Of a stretch of DNA of 64,000 bases, positions 16,583-26,446 are shown piece after piece. This DNA is from 4572-13 sp964594065. GTDB taxonomy: Bacteria; Planctomycetota; Phycisphaerae; Sedimentisphaerales; Anaerohalosphaeraceae. Below the pieces are notes generated by a model, which was given only the letters and a program-made list of their open reading frames with translations, searched no databases and was not told where the DNA came from. The stretch spans positions 1-64,000 of the forward strand of contig CAZQKX010000011.1 of assembly GCA_964594065.1 (NCBI GenBank). The letters run 5' to 3'. How positions within the stretch are numbered: position 1 is the first letter of the stretch; each line of letters begins with the position of its first letter. Both the position numbers and the translations under genes were made by a program.

Positions 16583-19243
16583 TTACTTTAACCAATAAGA
16601 CGTGAACGCTGCTAAATCCTCAATATCAACATCGTTAATATGATTGAGGTCGGCACCTTCACACCAGTTATTAATCTGACTGCAATTGCCATCCATCCAT
16701 TTCCTTGCAAAGAGTAAAAAATCTATCATATTGATTTCTCCATCGAAATTCAAGTCAGCTATAATATGCAATTCATAGAATTCCGAAATATTAATATCCC
16801 CATCTCCATTCCCTGCTGGAATCTGAAATTGCAGGCTGCCCCCATCCTGTGTCTGGTAAGCACTAAAAGCTAAATAAACAGATTCGGGCTTGCCGCCGAA
16901 CTGTGCACTCCAATCAAGTACCCCCTCCAGAACACTTCCCCTCGCTTGCTGGCCTGTGCCATCAAACCAACCACTCCAGCCATTTGTCGATTCATTGGCT
17001 AAATAGGCTTGCCATTGCGCAACCTGTCCGGATTTCGCCCATGGTGCAGAGGTCATTCCTGAATCGCCATTCGAAATAAAAATAAAATGATCCTCACTTC
17101 CGGCAGCATCACAGGCAACATATAATTGTTCGTCATTCCAGGCGACATACAGATTGACTCCATTGGCGGAACCGATGGATTGCACACTTTCATCTAATGA
17201 ACCATCCATCACAAAAGCACCACTTTGTCCTGTACCGCTTCCATCACCTGTTCCAACGAATGTATGCAGGATCGGGGAACGTTTAACAAATCCTTTGCTG
17301 TCGGTTGCCTGCACATAATAATCCAACAATACACCCCCTTCGTCCACGATGGCAGGTTCCTGAACATGAATATAATACTGATCAGCAATTTCGATCGGCA
17401 TTTCAAAGAAATCGATGTCCGGATTGTTGTACACATTGCCGGCCGGAAATGCACGAGATTCCATTGGCAGACTGATCCATGGACCAACTTCATTTCCACC
17501 GGTATATGTTTCATTCTGATTTGATGAGAGCGGGTTGGTTCCATCGTCATCAATTCGATAGTTGAAAGTCACGTCCACTACGCCGGAAACATCGGAAACA
17601 AACGTCCACACCCAGAAGTCACGAGAATGCTCAACCGCCTGATACCCCCACAGCGAACCAAAACCGGTCCCTCCCGGATTGTGTGGTAATTGCTGCGGAA
17701 TCCAAATCGTCGGCGGTGTCTGGTCCTCTGAACCATCTCCGATCACCAGATTCGCTTTTTCAATCGCATTATTACACGCAATCGTCGGTTTGGCTTCCAT
17801 ATCCAGCGCGGTCCCGTAATACATATATCCACTTGTCAGAGCAGGCAGGAAAAAATGCCATGCCAGTTCAGCGCTGGATGCTGAGGCCGTGGGATTTTGA
17901 ACTTGTGAAATACTCACACCCCCCGCAATTTGTTCGGCGGTTTGGACCCGGTTTTGGGCCGCGGTAATGACGGCCCAATTCCGTTCGTCTTCTGCCCATC
18001 CGTTAGGTATATCAAATTGTCCACTCTGATCAAAAAGCGGCCAGTTCCAATTAATAAAGTCCGGCGATCCAAAATCCCCATCCGCGTTAACCCATGAACC
18101 ATCTTCCACATGAATAACATCGGATTCTGAAACGGGATGATCCTGAAGGTATTCCTGAACAACCGTAGGAAAATAGCCTGCCGCCGCTGCGGCATTACAA
18201 AAGCCAGGCACACTTTCCATGTAATACGAAAAGCCGCCGCCGTAGGCATTGTCGCCATCGTGAGCAAGTACGATAAGCATCGGCTCGCTGCTGCTTGATG
18301 CCCATGCTATCTGGTCGATATCTCCGGTTCCGTATTGCTGATAGCCATCCGACCAGCTCATTGCCTGAGCAACCGGCACAACTGTAATTTTGTATTCCTG
18401 GCCCGTTTCAGGATTGACATGCTTGGCTTTATGCGGCTGGTAGGCAAACGGATAAGCATTTGTCGGCGTACACCCGCGTTCAATGGTCTTGGAAAACCAA
18501 TTGGATTGAGGCGGATTCTGAATATCGGCGGGATTGGGAGGATCACACATTTCACCACCCGTCCCTAATACCAAGGGAAAGTTTTCACATGCCCTGGAAA
18601 TGTGGTTGTTCGGCACAAATACCCATTCAATACCTTCTTCGACAAGAGCCTGAATCATACGTTCTGAAAATGAAAGTTCTGACGGAAAGTAGCCGACCGA
18701 ACAATCATTGCCCCAGATATCCGGATAGATCTCTTTGTAAATTTGAATTTCCTTGCGAAGGGCCTCCTCATCAATCAGCGGTCCTAAGGCATGATGGTAT
18801 GGAAAAATTACGATATCCAGCCTACGATTACTCCCTGTCGTAAGCCAGTTACGAGCTTCTTGATTTGCAGTTTCCCAGCCGGGAGAATATCCAAGTGAAC
18901 CGGCATTTGCCAAACTTTCAACATTTTCGACCAAACAGCCGGAATAGGAAATTTGTGCACCACCGTCAGGTTGCTGGATGAGCCCGATCGAATCACGGAC
19001 TCGATACTGATACACTGCCACGCGGTCCGCCTTACCAAAAATTTCATTGAGATTATTTTCAGGATGTTCGCCGCCGCCGGTCATGCTTTCATATGCTTTT
19101 TGATATGTATTATTATCCCAACTGCTTATCTCGGGCCAGTATATCGGCTGCTGCAGGTGCCAGTGGTAGGTGGTGTAAACCTGGGAAAAAGCACAAGGTA
19201 AAAAAATAGAAGTGTAAAGAAAAAATACCTTGACCAGTTTCAT
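16583..19243 (-). CDS. Secreted GH57-family glycosidase with dockerin-like tail
   Basis: An 886-residue exported protein with signal peptide residues 1-20. The N-terminal region has GH57 hallmarks: TYHWHLQQPIYWP at residues 24-36, GYFPSELSF with the probable nucleophile Glu at about 189, and AHDGDN at about 328. GH57 enzymes are alpha-amylases, branching enzymes and related glucanases; this is a secreted outlier. A beta-sandwich middle region follows (about 540-680), then a second sandwich (about 690-820). A two-repeat dockerin-like domain ends the protein (ADLNFDGEINMIDFLLFARKW and ADLNHINDVDIEDLAAF), with Asp/Asn calcium ligands. It starts after AGGAAG and lies between GH13 and GH31 on one strand. 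Confidence 0.8.
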   Translation of the reverse strand: MKLVKVFFLYTSIFLPCAFSQVYTTYHWHLQQPIYWPEISSWDNNTYQKAYESMTGGGEHPENNLNEIFGKADRVAVYQYRVRDSIGLIQQPDGGAQISYSGCLVENVESLANAGSLGYSPGWETANQEARNWLTTGSNRRLDIVIFPYHHALGPLIDEEALRKEIQIYKEIYPDIWGNDCSVGYFPSELSFSERMIQALVEEGIEWVFVPNNHISRACENFPLVLGTGGEMCDPPNPADIQNPPQSNWFSKTIERGCTPTNAYPFAYQPHKAKHVNPETGQEYKITVVPVAQAMSWSDGYQQYGTGDIDQIAWASSSSEPMLIVLAHDGDNAYGGGFSYYMESVPGFCNAAAAAGYFPTVVQEYLQDHPVSESDVIHVEDGSWVNADGDFGSPDFINWNWPLFDQSGQFDIPNGWAEDERNWAVITAAQNRVQTAEQIAGGVSISQVQNPTASASSAELAWHFFLPALTSGYMYYGTALDMEAKPTIACNNAIEKANLVIGDGSEDQTPPTIWIPQQLPHNPGGTGFGSLWGYQAVEHSRDFWVWTFVSDVSGVVDVTFNYRIDDDGTNPLSSNQNETYTGGNEVGPWISLPMESRAFPAGNVYNNPDIDFFEMPIEIADQYYIHVQEPAIVDEGGVLLDYYVQATDSKGFVKRSPILHTFVGTGDGSGTGQSGAFVMDGSLDESVQSIGSANGVNLYVAWNDEQLYVACDAAGSEDHFIFISNGDSGMTSAPWAKSGQVAQWQAYLANESTNGWSGWFDGTGQQARGSVLEGVLDWSAQFGGKPESVYLAFSAYQTQDGGSLQFQIPAGNGDGDINISEFYELHIIADLNFDGEINMIDFLLFARKWMDGNCSQINNWCEGADLNHINDVDIEDLAAFTSYWLK

Positions 19244-19284
19244 AGGCTTAGCTTCCTGCTTGAATACGTAAAATTATCATATTC

Positions 19285-21324
19285 CTATTGCACATCGAGC
19301 CATCGAGATACAAAGGTATACAGGTCTGTTGTGTCTACTAGTCCGCTCATATTAAAATCTGCTCCCTGACAGGAATCCCAGTCATTACATGGATTCTGCC
19401 ATTGCGCCGCGAACAGCGCAAAGTCCTTCAGGTCTACGATTCCAATTTCATCAAGATTAGGACCGGTTCCCTGAGAGAGAATAATAAACGAATAGGGGGC
19501 AACCGAGACATTGGCATTGTAATCCAAACCGTCTTTGGTGCCCCAAGAGGCGTTTGTATCCAAAGATTCCCAATTCAAAAATTCTGAATCGTATCCATCC
19601 CAGTCACTGTTTAGACGCACGCGCCATCGTCCACCCTGCGGCATGCCGATATTATAATTGGTAATACCCTGATAACTGAAATTCGCGACCACAATCACAT
19701 CATCGCCGGGGCCACCGTTCCAGTACCTGTGGTATGCAATTACTTTAGCCGTATCATTGACATGAAAGACATTGACATTATTCGCCATCAGGCCGAGTGT
19801 GTTATTGGATAAATTGCGACGCAGGCTGATCAAATGCTGATACAGCAGTTTTATACCAGCATAGGTAGAATCATTGGACCAGTCCAGCGGATCATCATCG
19901 TGCCATTGACCTATTTCAAGAAATTCCTGCCCCATAAAGATCATAGGAATACCCGGACTGGTAAAGACAATCCCTGCTCCAAGTGTAGATCGTTTTTTCG
20001 AATAGTAACTGGTTGGATTATCCCACCAGATGCGTGACGGCACGCGTGATTTACCACTTAATAACCCTACTTCATCATGGCTCTCCGTATAAATGACTCG
20101 CTGGGTATCAACACCGTTATATTTATGTTGAATGATATTAGCCATTTCATTCATATTCCGGTTATTATCATCGGATGTTTCCAATGCATATACAAGCGAA
20201 TGGTGGAACCATGCATCCCACTGGGAATCAAAACCGGCTCCATCGTCTACATTAGTAGGCTTTGTGATTCTGTCATAACCCCGCATGTCTTCGGCAATAG
20301 AGATCTTTTCAGCATGGGCAGCGTCAATATCATCATTAATCAATTGCAATAAACCCCAACCCCAGGGAACACTCCCGCCATCATCTCGTTCGCGGACATA
20401 GGCCGTACCATCTATTCTCAAACCATCGCAGTTATAATCGTTCAGCCAGTACATGGCATTGTCACGAATAAAAGAACGGACTTCCTCGGTGGTATAATTC
20501 GGACGCTCGCCCCACGGCGTAGAACGGTTATCCTCGTCCTCAAAGAAATAGATTCCCCCGGTATCCGGGGCGGCACTGTATCCATCAAACTGCCAGATAG
20601 ACTGATCCAGATCAGTGGGCCCGAAGTGGTTATAAACCACATCGATCAACACAGCAATACCTCGCTGATGGCATTGATCAATGAAGTCTCGCATTTGATC
20701 GGGGCTGCCGTAAGCACCTTCCGGCGCAAAAATATTGACCGGATTGTAGCCCAAGGAATAATCACCGGGGAACTCGGCAATCGGCATGATTTCGACAACA
20801 TTGACGCCAAGCGATTGGATGTGATCCAGTTTGGACATAGCATTAACCCATGTGCCGGGAGGACTGCCGCTGACCGGGTCATAAAAACTTCCAATATGCA
20901 TTTCATAGATGACCATGTCATTCCATGCCGGCGGCGTAAACGGCGCCCAGCTATAGCTGTTATCAACAATGATCCCGTTTCCAACCGAATTGACGACATC
21001 TTTCGCTCGCGGGTCGGTTTTCTCTATAGAACCATTAATAACATAACGATATTCATCATTGACACCAGCCCCTGATACATCCCGCGACCACCAACCATCC
21101 GGTTCGCTGCCCAAAGGTTTAGTGGTCGCACTCCAATCGCCCACAACATTCACATATGATGCATTCGGGGCCCAGACACGAAACGTCGTGCCTCCCGTAC
21201 CGTCTGTATACGGAATGGCACCGACGACGCCGGGATGCGTGGAAGGAACAGAGTCCCCATATACCATCCCCGACAGCATGCCTACCATCAGGACCAATAA
21301 AATAAGATTTCGTAATCGCTTCAT
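19285..21324 (-). CDS. Secreted GH13 branching-enzyme-like protein with dockerin-like tail
   Basis: A 679-residue exported member of the alpha-amylase family, with a signal peptide at residues 1-23. A CBM48-type domain (about 30-115, TTFRVWAPNASYVNVVGD) precedes a GH13 barrel. The catalytic set is visible: nucleophile Asp in GLRIDGT (about 305), acid/base Glu in IAEDMRG (about 345), and transition-state Asp in SHDEVG (about 419). The layout is that of glycogen-branching or debranching-like enzymes, which are usually cytosolic, so an exported form is notable. The last 55 residues are a two-repeat dockerin-like domain (GIVDLKDFALFAAQW, ADFNMSGLVDTTDLYTF). It lies 41 bases before the GH57 gene and 56 after GH66. 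Confidence 0.87.
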   Translation of the reverse strand: MKRLRNLILLVLMVGMLSGMVYGDSVPSTHPGVVGAIPYTDGTGGTTFRVWAPNASYVNVVGDWSATTKPLGSEPDGWWSRDVSGAGVNDEYRYVINGSIEKTDPRAKDVVNSVGNGIIVDNSYSWAPFTPPAWNDMVIYEMHIGSFYDPVSGSPPGTWVNAMSKLDHIQSLGVNVVEIMPIAEFPGDYSLGYNPVNIFAPEGAYGSPDQMRDFIDQCHQRGIAVLIDVVYNHFGPTDLDQSIWQFDGYSAAPDTGGIYFFEDEDNRSTPWGERPNYTTEEVRSFIRDNAMYWLNDYNCDGLRIDGTAYVRERDDGGSVPWGWGLLQLINDDIDAAHAEKISIAEDMRGYDRITKPTNVDDGAGFDSQWDAWFHHSLVYALETSDDNNRNMNEMANIIQHKYNGVDTQRVIYTESHDEVGLLSGKSRVPSRIWWDNPTSYYSKKRSTLGAGIVFTSPGIPMIFMGQEFLEIGQWHDDDPLDWSNDSTYAGIKLLYQHLISLRRNLSNNTLGLMANNVNVFHVNDTAKVIAYHRYWNGGPGDDVIVVANFSYQGITNYNIGMPQGGRWRVRLNSDWDGYDSEFLNWESLDTNASWGTKDGLDYNANVSVAPYSFIILSQGTGPNLDEIGIVDLKDFALFAAQWQNPCNDWDSCQGADFNMSGLVDTTDLYTFVSRWLDVQ

Positions 21325-21380
21325 TATACCGCCTATCTTTTATTTGTATATTCCTGTTTGAATCATTCAATTTCGATTCG

Positions 21381-23735
21381 TTATAACGTTGTACCAGACA
21401 ACCAGTCCTGAGCGACGTCCAGAAACGTATCGAAATCATACCCTATTTGCCATTCGCGTCCGAGTTTCGCTATATCTTCGAGATTTACTTTACCGTCAAA
21501 TGTCAAGTCGCCATCATAATGGGGCGCCAGAGTAAAAGTGAACCAATTGAAATTACTCGCAGCGTTTCTGAACACTGCATAAAGATCGTGTACACCAGAT
21601 GCACCTGAAACCGTAGTGGTTTTCGTTTGCCAGCTTTGCCAACCTCCGGTGTCGCCGACCAAGACCGTTGCAATCAATGATCCAGCAGGATTATCCAAAC
21701 GAAACTCAAGTGTTCCATCGGAGACTGCTGAAGCGACTCGAGCGGAAATACTCAACGCACCTACCGCAAAATTGATATCGCTGAAACCTATATAGCTATC
21801 ACCCTCAAGATTATTCACGAAAGCAATGTTTTTACCGCCACCTGTGTCATAACATGTTTCAGTTCCGACCGCTGAATAAGTATCATAATTTTCAGCCTGA
21901 ATCTGCGTTTCGGCATCCAGTCTACCATTAAGTTCCAACCAAACCATATCCCAGTACTGGAGTTGCGGAACGGTGAAGTCAATATAATTTCCACTACCAT
22001 CGCTACCGGTAGTAAAACTTAATTCCGTGGCTTTTCCGAAATTGCTGTCAGGTGTGGCATAGAAAAGCCTGCCCCCGGCAATTGATCCGACATAGTACAT
22101 CTTCACCGGCAGATTGGTCTGGGTGGTTGGAACCGGATAGGTGCCATTAGCATCGCCCCATGAAGTATTGGTATTGTTCAACAGATTCACCAAGTGAATG
22201 ATAGCGTGACCGAGTCTTTTCTTTGGTATGACCCAAATTGCTCCCGCGCTGCCATTGGTGCTTGTGAGGACTCCGCTAATTGTGGCGGACACTGACCCGT
22301 CTGTACTGATAGTATCATCACGCAGCAGGTTCTCATAGCCTACTAAAAAGTCGTAATAGGTGCGCATCGTGCTTCGCAGAGAATCAGTCATCTGAAGGTC
22401 TTGATTCGGGAAGTATTCATTGCTCAGCATCTGGTCGCCATCGCCCAGTTCAATATGCGATGCTCCGTTGGCGAATATCGCTGCATTCGCCAGGCGAACA
22501 CCGGGTTCATTGAAAAAGCCGGATACCTTGTCGTAATTCACATAGGCCGCATACACAACGGCCTTGCTGGTATAGCTTCGCGATTCATCAAAGAACCGTT
22601 TAAGATCACTATAGTTGGGATAGTTGTTCCACAACTCGGCATAGATGAAATCCACAGATGCGGACTTCATCCACTCAAGTCCGTTGCCGTTAATCAGGTT
22701 TTGAACGAGAGGCGTACTGCTGTCCCAGTAGGCCCTGGCATTGTTGATGAATCCGGGATTGTATTGGTAGACATTAAATGTGCTGCCCCCGTAATCATAT
22801 GCCTCCCAATTGGTGATCAGACTGTCCATGTGCCAGCCGTCAAATCCCAGGTCCGTCTTGGCATCCTGAATGCGTCCATACATATAGTTTTGCCATCCAA
22901 CATCTCGGTTATTCATCAGACGGAGCTGAGACGTGGCCCACCCTCCGGGCATCGTCCATGTGTATTGATTGCTTTCTAAAGCAGGTGTCCCCGTAAATCG
23001 TCCCATTGACAGGCCCACGCCGCTGTCATCTGTATAACAATCGTCGTAAGCAGCGCCCCAATCGCCATAAATCAACGATTTCATATTGTAACTTTGCGCT
23101 GCGTTCGTAAAACCTGAAACCGTTGCCCGGTAGATGGTACGGTTCGCAACATCCGGCCAAGTGTTCCAGCCGGAAGGCGGTGCCGGAATGTGGTGTTTCC
23201 ATCCAACATCATAGTATTGAAGGCCGTTGATGTGATAGTTCTTGAGCTGCCATATGATATTGCCGGTATCCAGACCGGTATCGAACCTGGAAACATATCC
23301 ATACCGTGGAAACTTGGCCCAGTTGCTGGACACATCGATTGCGGATGATCCGCGATCGATCACCTGTGCGGCGACGTCTTTCAGCGTAACCTCGACTAAA
23401 TAACCGCGAAAGTCCGCTGCTGGAGGTGTCCACGAGAAAAATTTTGTCGTACTTTGGCCCGCGCCGAGACCCGAAACTGCCTGTGGGATCAGGGCACCCA
23501 CAACACCCCCCAGATGTGAAAGCTTTACTTCCACGGAGCCATTATTGAAATTTGTTGAGGTGCTGTTCGTCAAATCGACATGAATTGTCACCTCTGCACC
23601 GGGATCATACATCGCCTTGTCCGTATTCACATTGATAATGTGAGCATTTCCGGCTAACACCACACTTGAAAGGGGCGTGCAGAGCAGACACAAAAAGTGA
23701 ATCAATGATATCGAATTTGAGACATTTTTTTTCAT
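21381..23735 (-). CDS. Secreted GH66 dextranase/cycloisomaltooligosaccharide synthase-like enzyme
   Basis: A 784-residue exported protein with a signal peptide at residues 1-28. An Ig-like domain (30-135) precedes a GH66 barrel opening RYGYVSRFDTG. Two likely catalytic residues are the Asp in FDGWHMDS (about 303) and the Glu in FIYAELWN (about 367); their spacing of about 64 is close to that of characterised dextranases. A CBM6/35-like sandwich follows (about 610-735), then a dockerin-like tail (GDLTFDGKVNLEDIAKLGREW and a degenerate second half). GH66 enzymes cut or cyclise alpha-1,6-glucan (dextran). Its position among GH13, GH57 and GH31 genes suggests a branched alpha-glucan or dextran pathway. 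Confidence 0.86.
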   Translation of the reverse strand: MKKNVSNSISLIHFLCLLCTPLSSVVLAGNAHIINVNTDKAMYDPGAEVTIHVDLTNSTSTNFNNGSVEVKLSHLGGVVGALIPQAVSGLGAGQSTTKFFSWTPPAADFRGYLVEVTLKDVAAQVIDRGSSAIDVSSNWAKFPRYGYVSRFDTGLDTGNIIWQLKNYHINGLQYYDVGWKHHIPAPPSGWNTWPDVANRTIYRATVSGFTNAAQSYNMKSLIYGDWGAAYDDCYTDDSGVGLSMGRFTGTPALESNQYTWTMPGGWATSQLRLMNNRDVGWQNYMYGRIQDAKTDLGFDGWHMDSLITNWEAYDYGGSTFNVYQYNPGFINNARAYWDSSTPLVQNLINGNGLEWMKSASVDFIYAELWNNYPNYSDLKRFFDESRSYTSKAVVYAAYVNYDKVSGFFNEPGVRLANAAIFANGASHIELGDGDQMLSNEYFPNQDLQMTDSLRSTMRTYYDFLVGYENLLRDDTISTDGSVSATISGVLTSTNGSAGAIWVIPKKRLGHAIIHLVNLLNNTNTSWGDANGTYPVPTTQTNLPVKMYYVGSIAGGRLFYATPDSNFGKATELSFTTGSDGSGNYIDFTVPQLQYWDMVWLELNGRLDAETQIQAENYDTYSAVGTETCYDTGGGKNIAFVNNLEGDSYIGFSDINFAVGALSISARVASAVSDGTLEFRLDNPAGSLIATVLVGDTGGWQSWQTKTTTVSGASGVHDLYAVFRNAASNFNWFTFTLAPHYDGDLTFDGKVNLEDIAKLGREWQIGYDFDTFLDVAQDWLSGTTL

Positions 23736-23814
23736 CTTAATAGTTATTCTTATCCATTACTCATGGTAATTGCAGGCTGTTCTTGAAAAATACAAATATC
23801 CCCATCACTTTAGG

Positions 23815-23915
23815 GATAGCGCGCACCCCCCATCTCCAAGCTCACCCCTTGGCAAAATCCGTCATAGAGCGAGACATTACTCTCCCCCGGCATTGCCGGG
23901 AGAGAGTAAACTTTT
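23815..23915. repeat. Palindromic repeats in the GH66 upstream region
   Basis: The 201-base gap between GH66 and the PEP-CTERM gene has CCCCCATCTCCAAGCTCACCCCTTGG and a hairpin CTCTCCCCCGGCA / TGCCGGGAGAGAG. They resemble the CCCCCTG-type palindromes inside the DUF4139-like gene and at 8855-8905. The hairpin could also end the PEP-CTERM transcript. Confidence 0.55.
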
Positions 23916-23936
23916 TAAACAGTTCAGTAAATGGAT

Positions 23937-24620
23937 CTATTTCTTACGACGAATCGCCAAAAGAGAACCCAAACCCAACAGAGCCATTGTTGCCGGTTCG
24001 GGAACAACGTCCACTTTCATTGTACCGGCATAGGCATTGACATAGACATCTACCTGGGAGGCCGAAGTAAGCGAAAGATTATAGTTCCATGCGTCTGCTG
24101 ACCGCCCGTCGGTGCCAATCCCATCCCACGTGCCTGTATGCACCGATTTTAATAAGTAGTCACCGGCCGCAAATATCTGGCTCTTCATGTAAATCCCGCC
24201 GCCTAAATCTGTCATCGCCTGTAACGGATCTGCATTGTTCCAGCCGTTGAAGTCGCCGACAACCGACCAGTCGCCCGGGTCGGTACTGACACCCACGCGG
24301 AACTGCTGCGGCAACCAACCGTCTAACACAATGTTTGTGTTAAACGTAACGGTGACTTCACCTGAAGCGGGGATCGTGTACCAACTGTTCGAGGCGGGGG
24401 CAGTCGAACCCCATGTTCCATCGGTAACTTTGAACTGCTGGTAGGTGTCGGGGGTTCCTGTGATCGTGTAATCCCAGATTCCACCTCCAAGGTCGTTCAT
24501 CGTGATGGCTCCCGGATCCCAGCCATTGAATTCCCCCGCGATGTACGGTTGCGACACAAGATCAGCCTGAGCGGCGGCCGCCATCACGCACATTAACAAA
24601 ATTAAACATACTCTTTTCAT
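23937..24620 (-). CDS. PEP-CTERM protein with two starch-binding-like modules
   Basis: A 227-residue exported protein. ATG 24620 follows GGAGG, and the signal peptide ends AQADL. Two related modules follow, each opening with a glycogen/starch-binding-like line (IAGEFNGWDPG; VVGDFNGWNNADP) as in CBM48/pullulanase-type modules. The C-terminus is a complete PEP-CTERM sorting signal: VPEPATMALLGLGSLLA followed by IRRKK. Such proteins are cut and anchored by an exosortase, and none is encoded in the window. The body is nearly the same as the N-terminal half of the neighbouring 24811-26325 gene, including at base level, which shows a recent duplication. It probably holds alpha-glucan at the cell surface. 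Confidence 0.85.
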   Translation of the reverse strand: MKRVCLILLMCVMAAAAQADLVSQPYIAGEFNGWDPGAITMNDLGGGIWDYTITGTPDTYQQFKVTDGTWGSTAPASNSWYTIPASGEVTVTFNTNIVLDGWLPQQFRVGVSTDPGDWSVVGDFNGWNNADPLQAMTDLGGGIYMKSQIFAAGDYLLKSVHTGTWDGIGTDGRSADAWNYNLSLTSASQVDVYVNAYAGTMKVDVVPEPATMALLGLGSLLAIRRKK

Positions 24621-24726
24621 CTTTCAATCCTCCACAAAAATAAAATTAGTTAGTACGTACTACTAAACACGTGTTTCATCATAACACACACTTCACGACA
24701 CACATCACATTGTATTAATGTTTCAA

Positions 24727-24776
24727 AAAACCCTCACCGCCGGGCGTATGGCATCATCCATACGCCCGACCAGGGG
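24727..24776 (-). terminator. Terminator of the dockerin-type starch-binding gene
   Basis: An 11-bp perfect stem CGGGCGTATGG / CCATACGCCCG with a 6-base loop (24741-24768) is enclosed by CCCT/AGGG and followed on the minus strand by TTTTTT. It lies 35 bases after the stop of the 24811-26325 gene and separates it from the PEP-CTERM gene. Confidence 0.75.
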
Positions 24777-24810
24777 TATTACTTATCCATCACACCATTT
24801 ACGAGCATGC

Positions 24811-26325
24811 TTACTCGTACTTGGCACCTTGATAAAGCCATTTTTCTGCAAAATCTGCAAAATCCGGCAAGCTAACGATGCAGTCACCGTTACTATCGTA
24901 GTGTCCATCGAAGTTGTCGGTCGGATCTGCAGCAGCCGCTTCCTTACAGGTTTCCCAAATCTCGTGATGACCCGATGTACCTTGGACCCTGCCGGTACCG
25001 TCGGTCACATCAAGCCGAATATTCCAGTTGCCAGGAAGAACGGTGGTGAAGTTCGGGTCTGTTGGGTGGTATTCAGTCTTGTAGATCGCTGTCGCTGTCT
25101 TTGTTACGGGATTGAAAACATCGCTGACTTCTGTTACGCCAAGCTCACCAGTGGCCGGGTCCCAGCCCCAGCTCAGATTTACAAAGTTGGCATCCACAAC
25201 AGTACTCTTGTCATCATCGGTGTAAGTAGCGGTGACTTCGAAATACCTTACATTGGGATTGGTGTCGCCGAATCCTCCTATTGCGGAGTCATCTTGAGAC
25301 AGCCACATATACTGGGCAACAGGCTGACCCGGGATAGGTGCGGCATCACCTGTATAGAAATACCAAGTATAACCCTGAATTGTTACAGGGCCACCATCGT
25401 TTGGATCGGTAGAATGGACCGCCCAGTAATAGTAGTGATCATCAACGAGCCCCGATATAGCAACCGTTTCAGCAGTAATATCATTTGCAATCTGAACAAC
25501 ACCGATATCTTTGAGAATCGGACCCATGTTTGGATCCTGAGTTAACTGTGAAGTCCCGGCATCCAGAAAATAGACATCACTGGTGATCGTATCGGCCGGA
25601 TTGTTCGGGTCCGGATTGGTCCAGCTCAATGCAGCAAGGTTGGCACCGACGACTTTAGCATTAGCCGGAACCGGATCAAACGCTTGATTCAACGTAATGG
25701 TATCTCCTGTTCCGAGCGTACCGGCAAAGGCATCAACATAGATGGTCACTTCGGTGGCCGTAGCAAGCGAGAGATTCAGATTCTGCGCGTCTATTGATCG
25801 CCCATCTGTTCCAATCCCATCCCACGAGCCTGTATTAACCGGCTTTATTTGCCAATCACCTGCCGGGAGTGTTTGGGTCAGCATGTAAATCCCGCCGCCC
25901 AGCGATGACATCAACTGTGCCGGGTCATTATTATTCCAGCCGTTGAAGTCGCCGACGAGCGACCAGCTGCCCGGGTCGGTACTCACGCCCACGCGAAACT
26001 GCTCCGGCAGCCAGCCGTCTGATACGATATTTGTGTTAAACGTAACGACGACTTCACCTGAAGCAGGGATGGTATACCAACTGTTCGAGGCGGGGGCCGT
26101 AGGGTCATCCCATGATCCAGTGGTAATTTTGAACTGCTGATAGGCGCCGGGGGTTCCCGTGATCGTGTACTCCCAGATGCCATCTCCAAGCGAATTCATC
26201 GGGGTGTCCCCCGCTTGCCACTCAGGCTCCTGAAAATTGCCTGCGATGTACGGCTGCGACACAAGATCAGCCTGAGCGATCACACCCAGCACACACACAC
26301 ATAAAATCGTAACTACTCTTGTCAT
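24811..26325 (-). CDS. Secreted starch-binding-like protein with dockerin-like tail
   Basis: A 504-residue exported protein using ATG 26325 (signal peptide MTRVVTILCVCVLGVIAQA). An in-frame ATG 12 bases upstream is possible. Residues about 20-210 duplicate the two starch-binding-like modules of the PEP-CTERM neighbour (QPYIAGNFQEPEW; LVGDFNGWNNNDP). A fibronectin-like domain follows (about 215-330), then another sandwich (330-450). The tail DSNGDCIVSLPDFADFAEKWLY is a single dockerin-like half. The two paralogues therefore carry the same binding part on different C-terminal attachment signals. It lies directly downstream of the prepilin/FecR/sigma set. Confidence 0.8.
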   Translation of the reverse strand: MTRVVTILCVCVLGVIAQADLVSQPYIAGNFQEPEWQAGDTPMNSLGDGIWEYTITGTPGAYQQFKITTGSWDDPTAPASNSWYTIPASGEVVVTFNTNIVSDGWLPEQFRVGVSTDPGSWSLVGDFNGWNNNDPAQLMSSLGGGIYMLTQTLPAGDWQIKPVNTGSWDGIGTDGRSIDAQNLNLSLATATEVTIYVDAFAGTLGTGDTITLNQAFDPVPANAKVVGANLAALSWTNPDPNNPADTITSDVYFLDAGTSQLTQDPNMGPILKDIGVVQIANDITAETVAISGLVDDHYYYWAVHSTDPNDGGPVTIQGYTWYFYTGDAAPIPGQPVAQYMWLSQDDSAIGGFGDTNPNVRYFEVTATYTDDDKSTVVDANFVNLSWGWDPATGELGVTEVSDVFNPVTKTATAIYKTEYHPTDPNFTTVLPGNWNIRLDVTDGTGRVQGTSGHHEIWETCKEAAAADPTDNFDGHYDSNGDCIVSLPDFADFAEKWLYQGAKYE

Positions 26326-26446
26326 AAATTCACCCATCCTTTCTTCTTAAATTGATATATTCCTGTTGATTCTTTCTAATTACATAACTTAAGCTTTCAT
26401 TCAATATCAAGGTCTCGGGATAAAGCCCCGAACCATTCTTTGTCTA

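Noticed and set aside
24718..25545. 275-codon plus-strand frame opposite the dockerin-type starch-binding gene
   Set aside because: It begins in the terminator region and is antisense to a gene with a clear signal peptide and duplicated modules.
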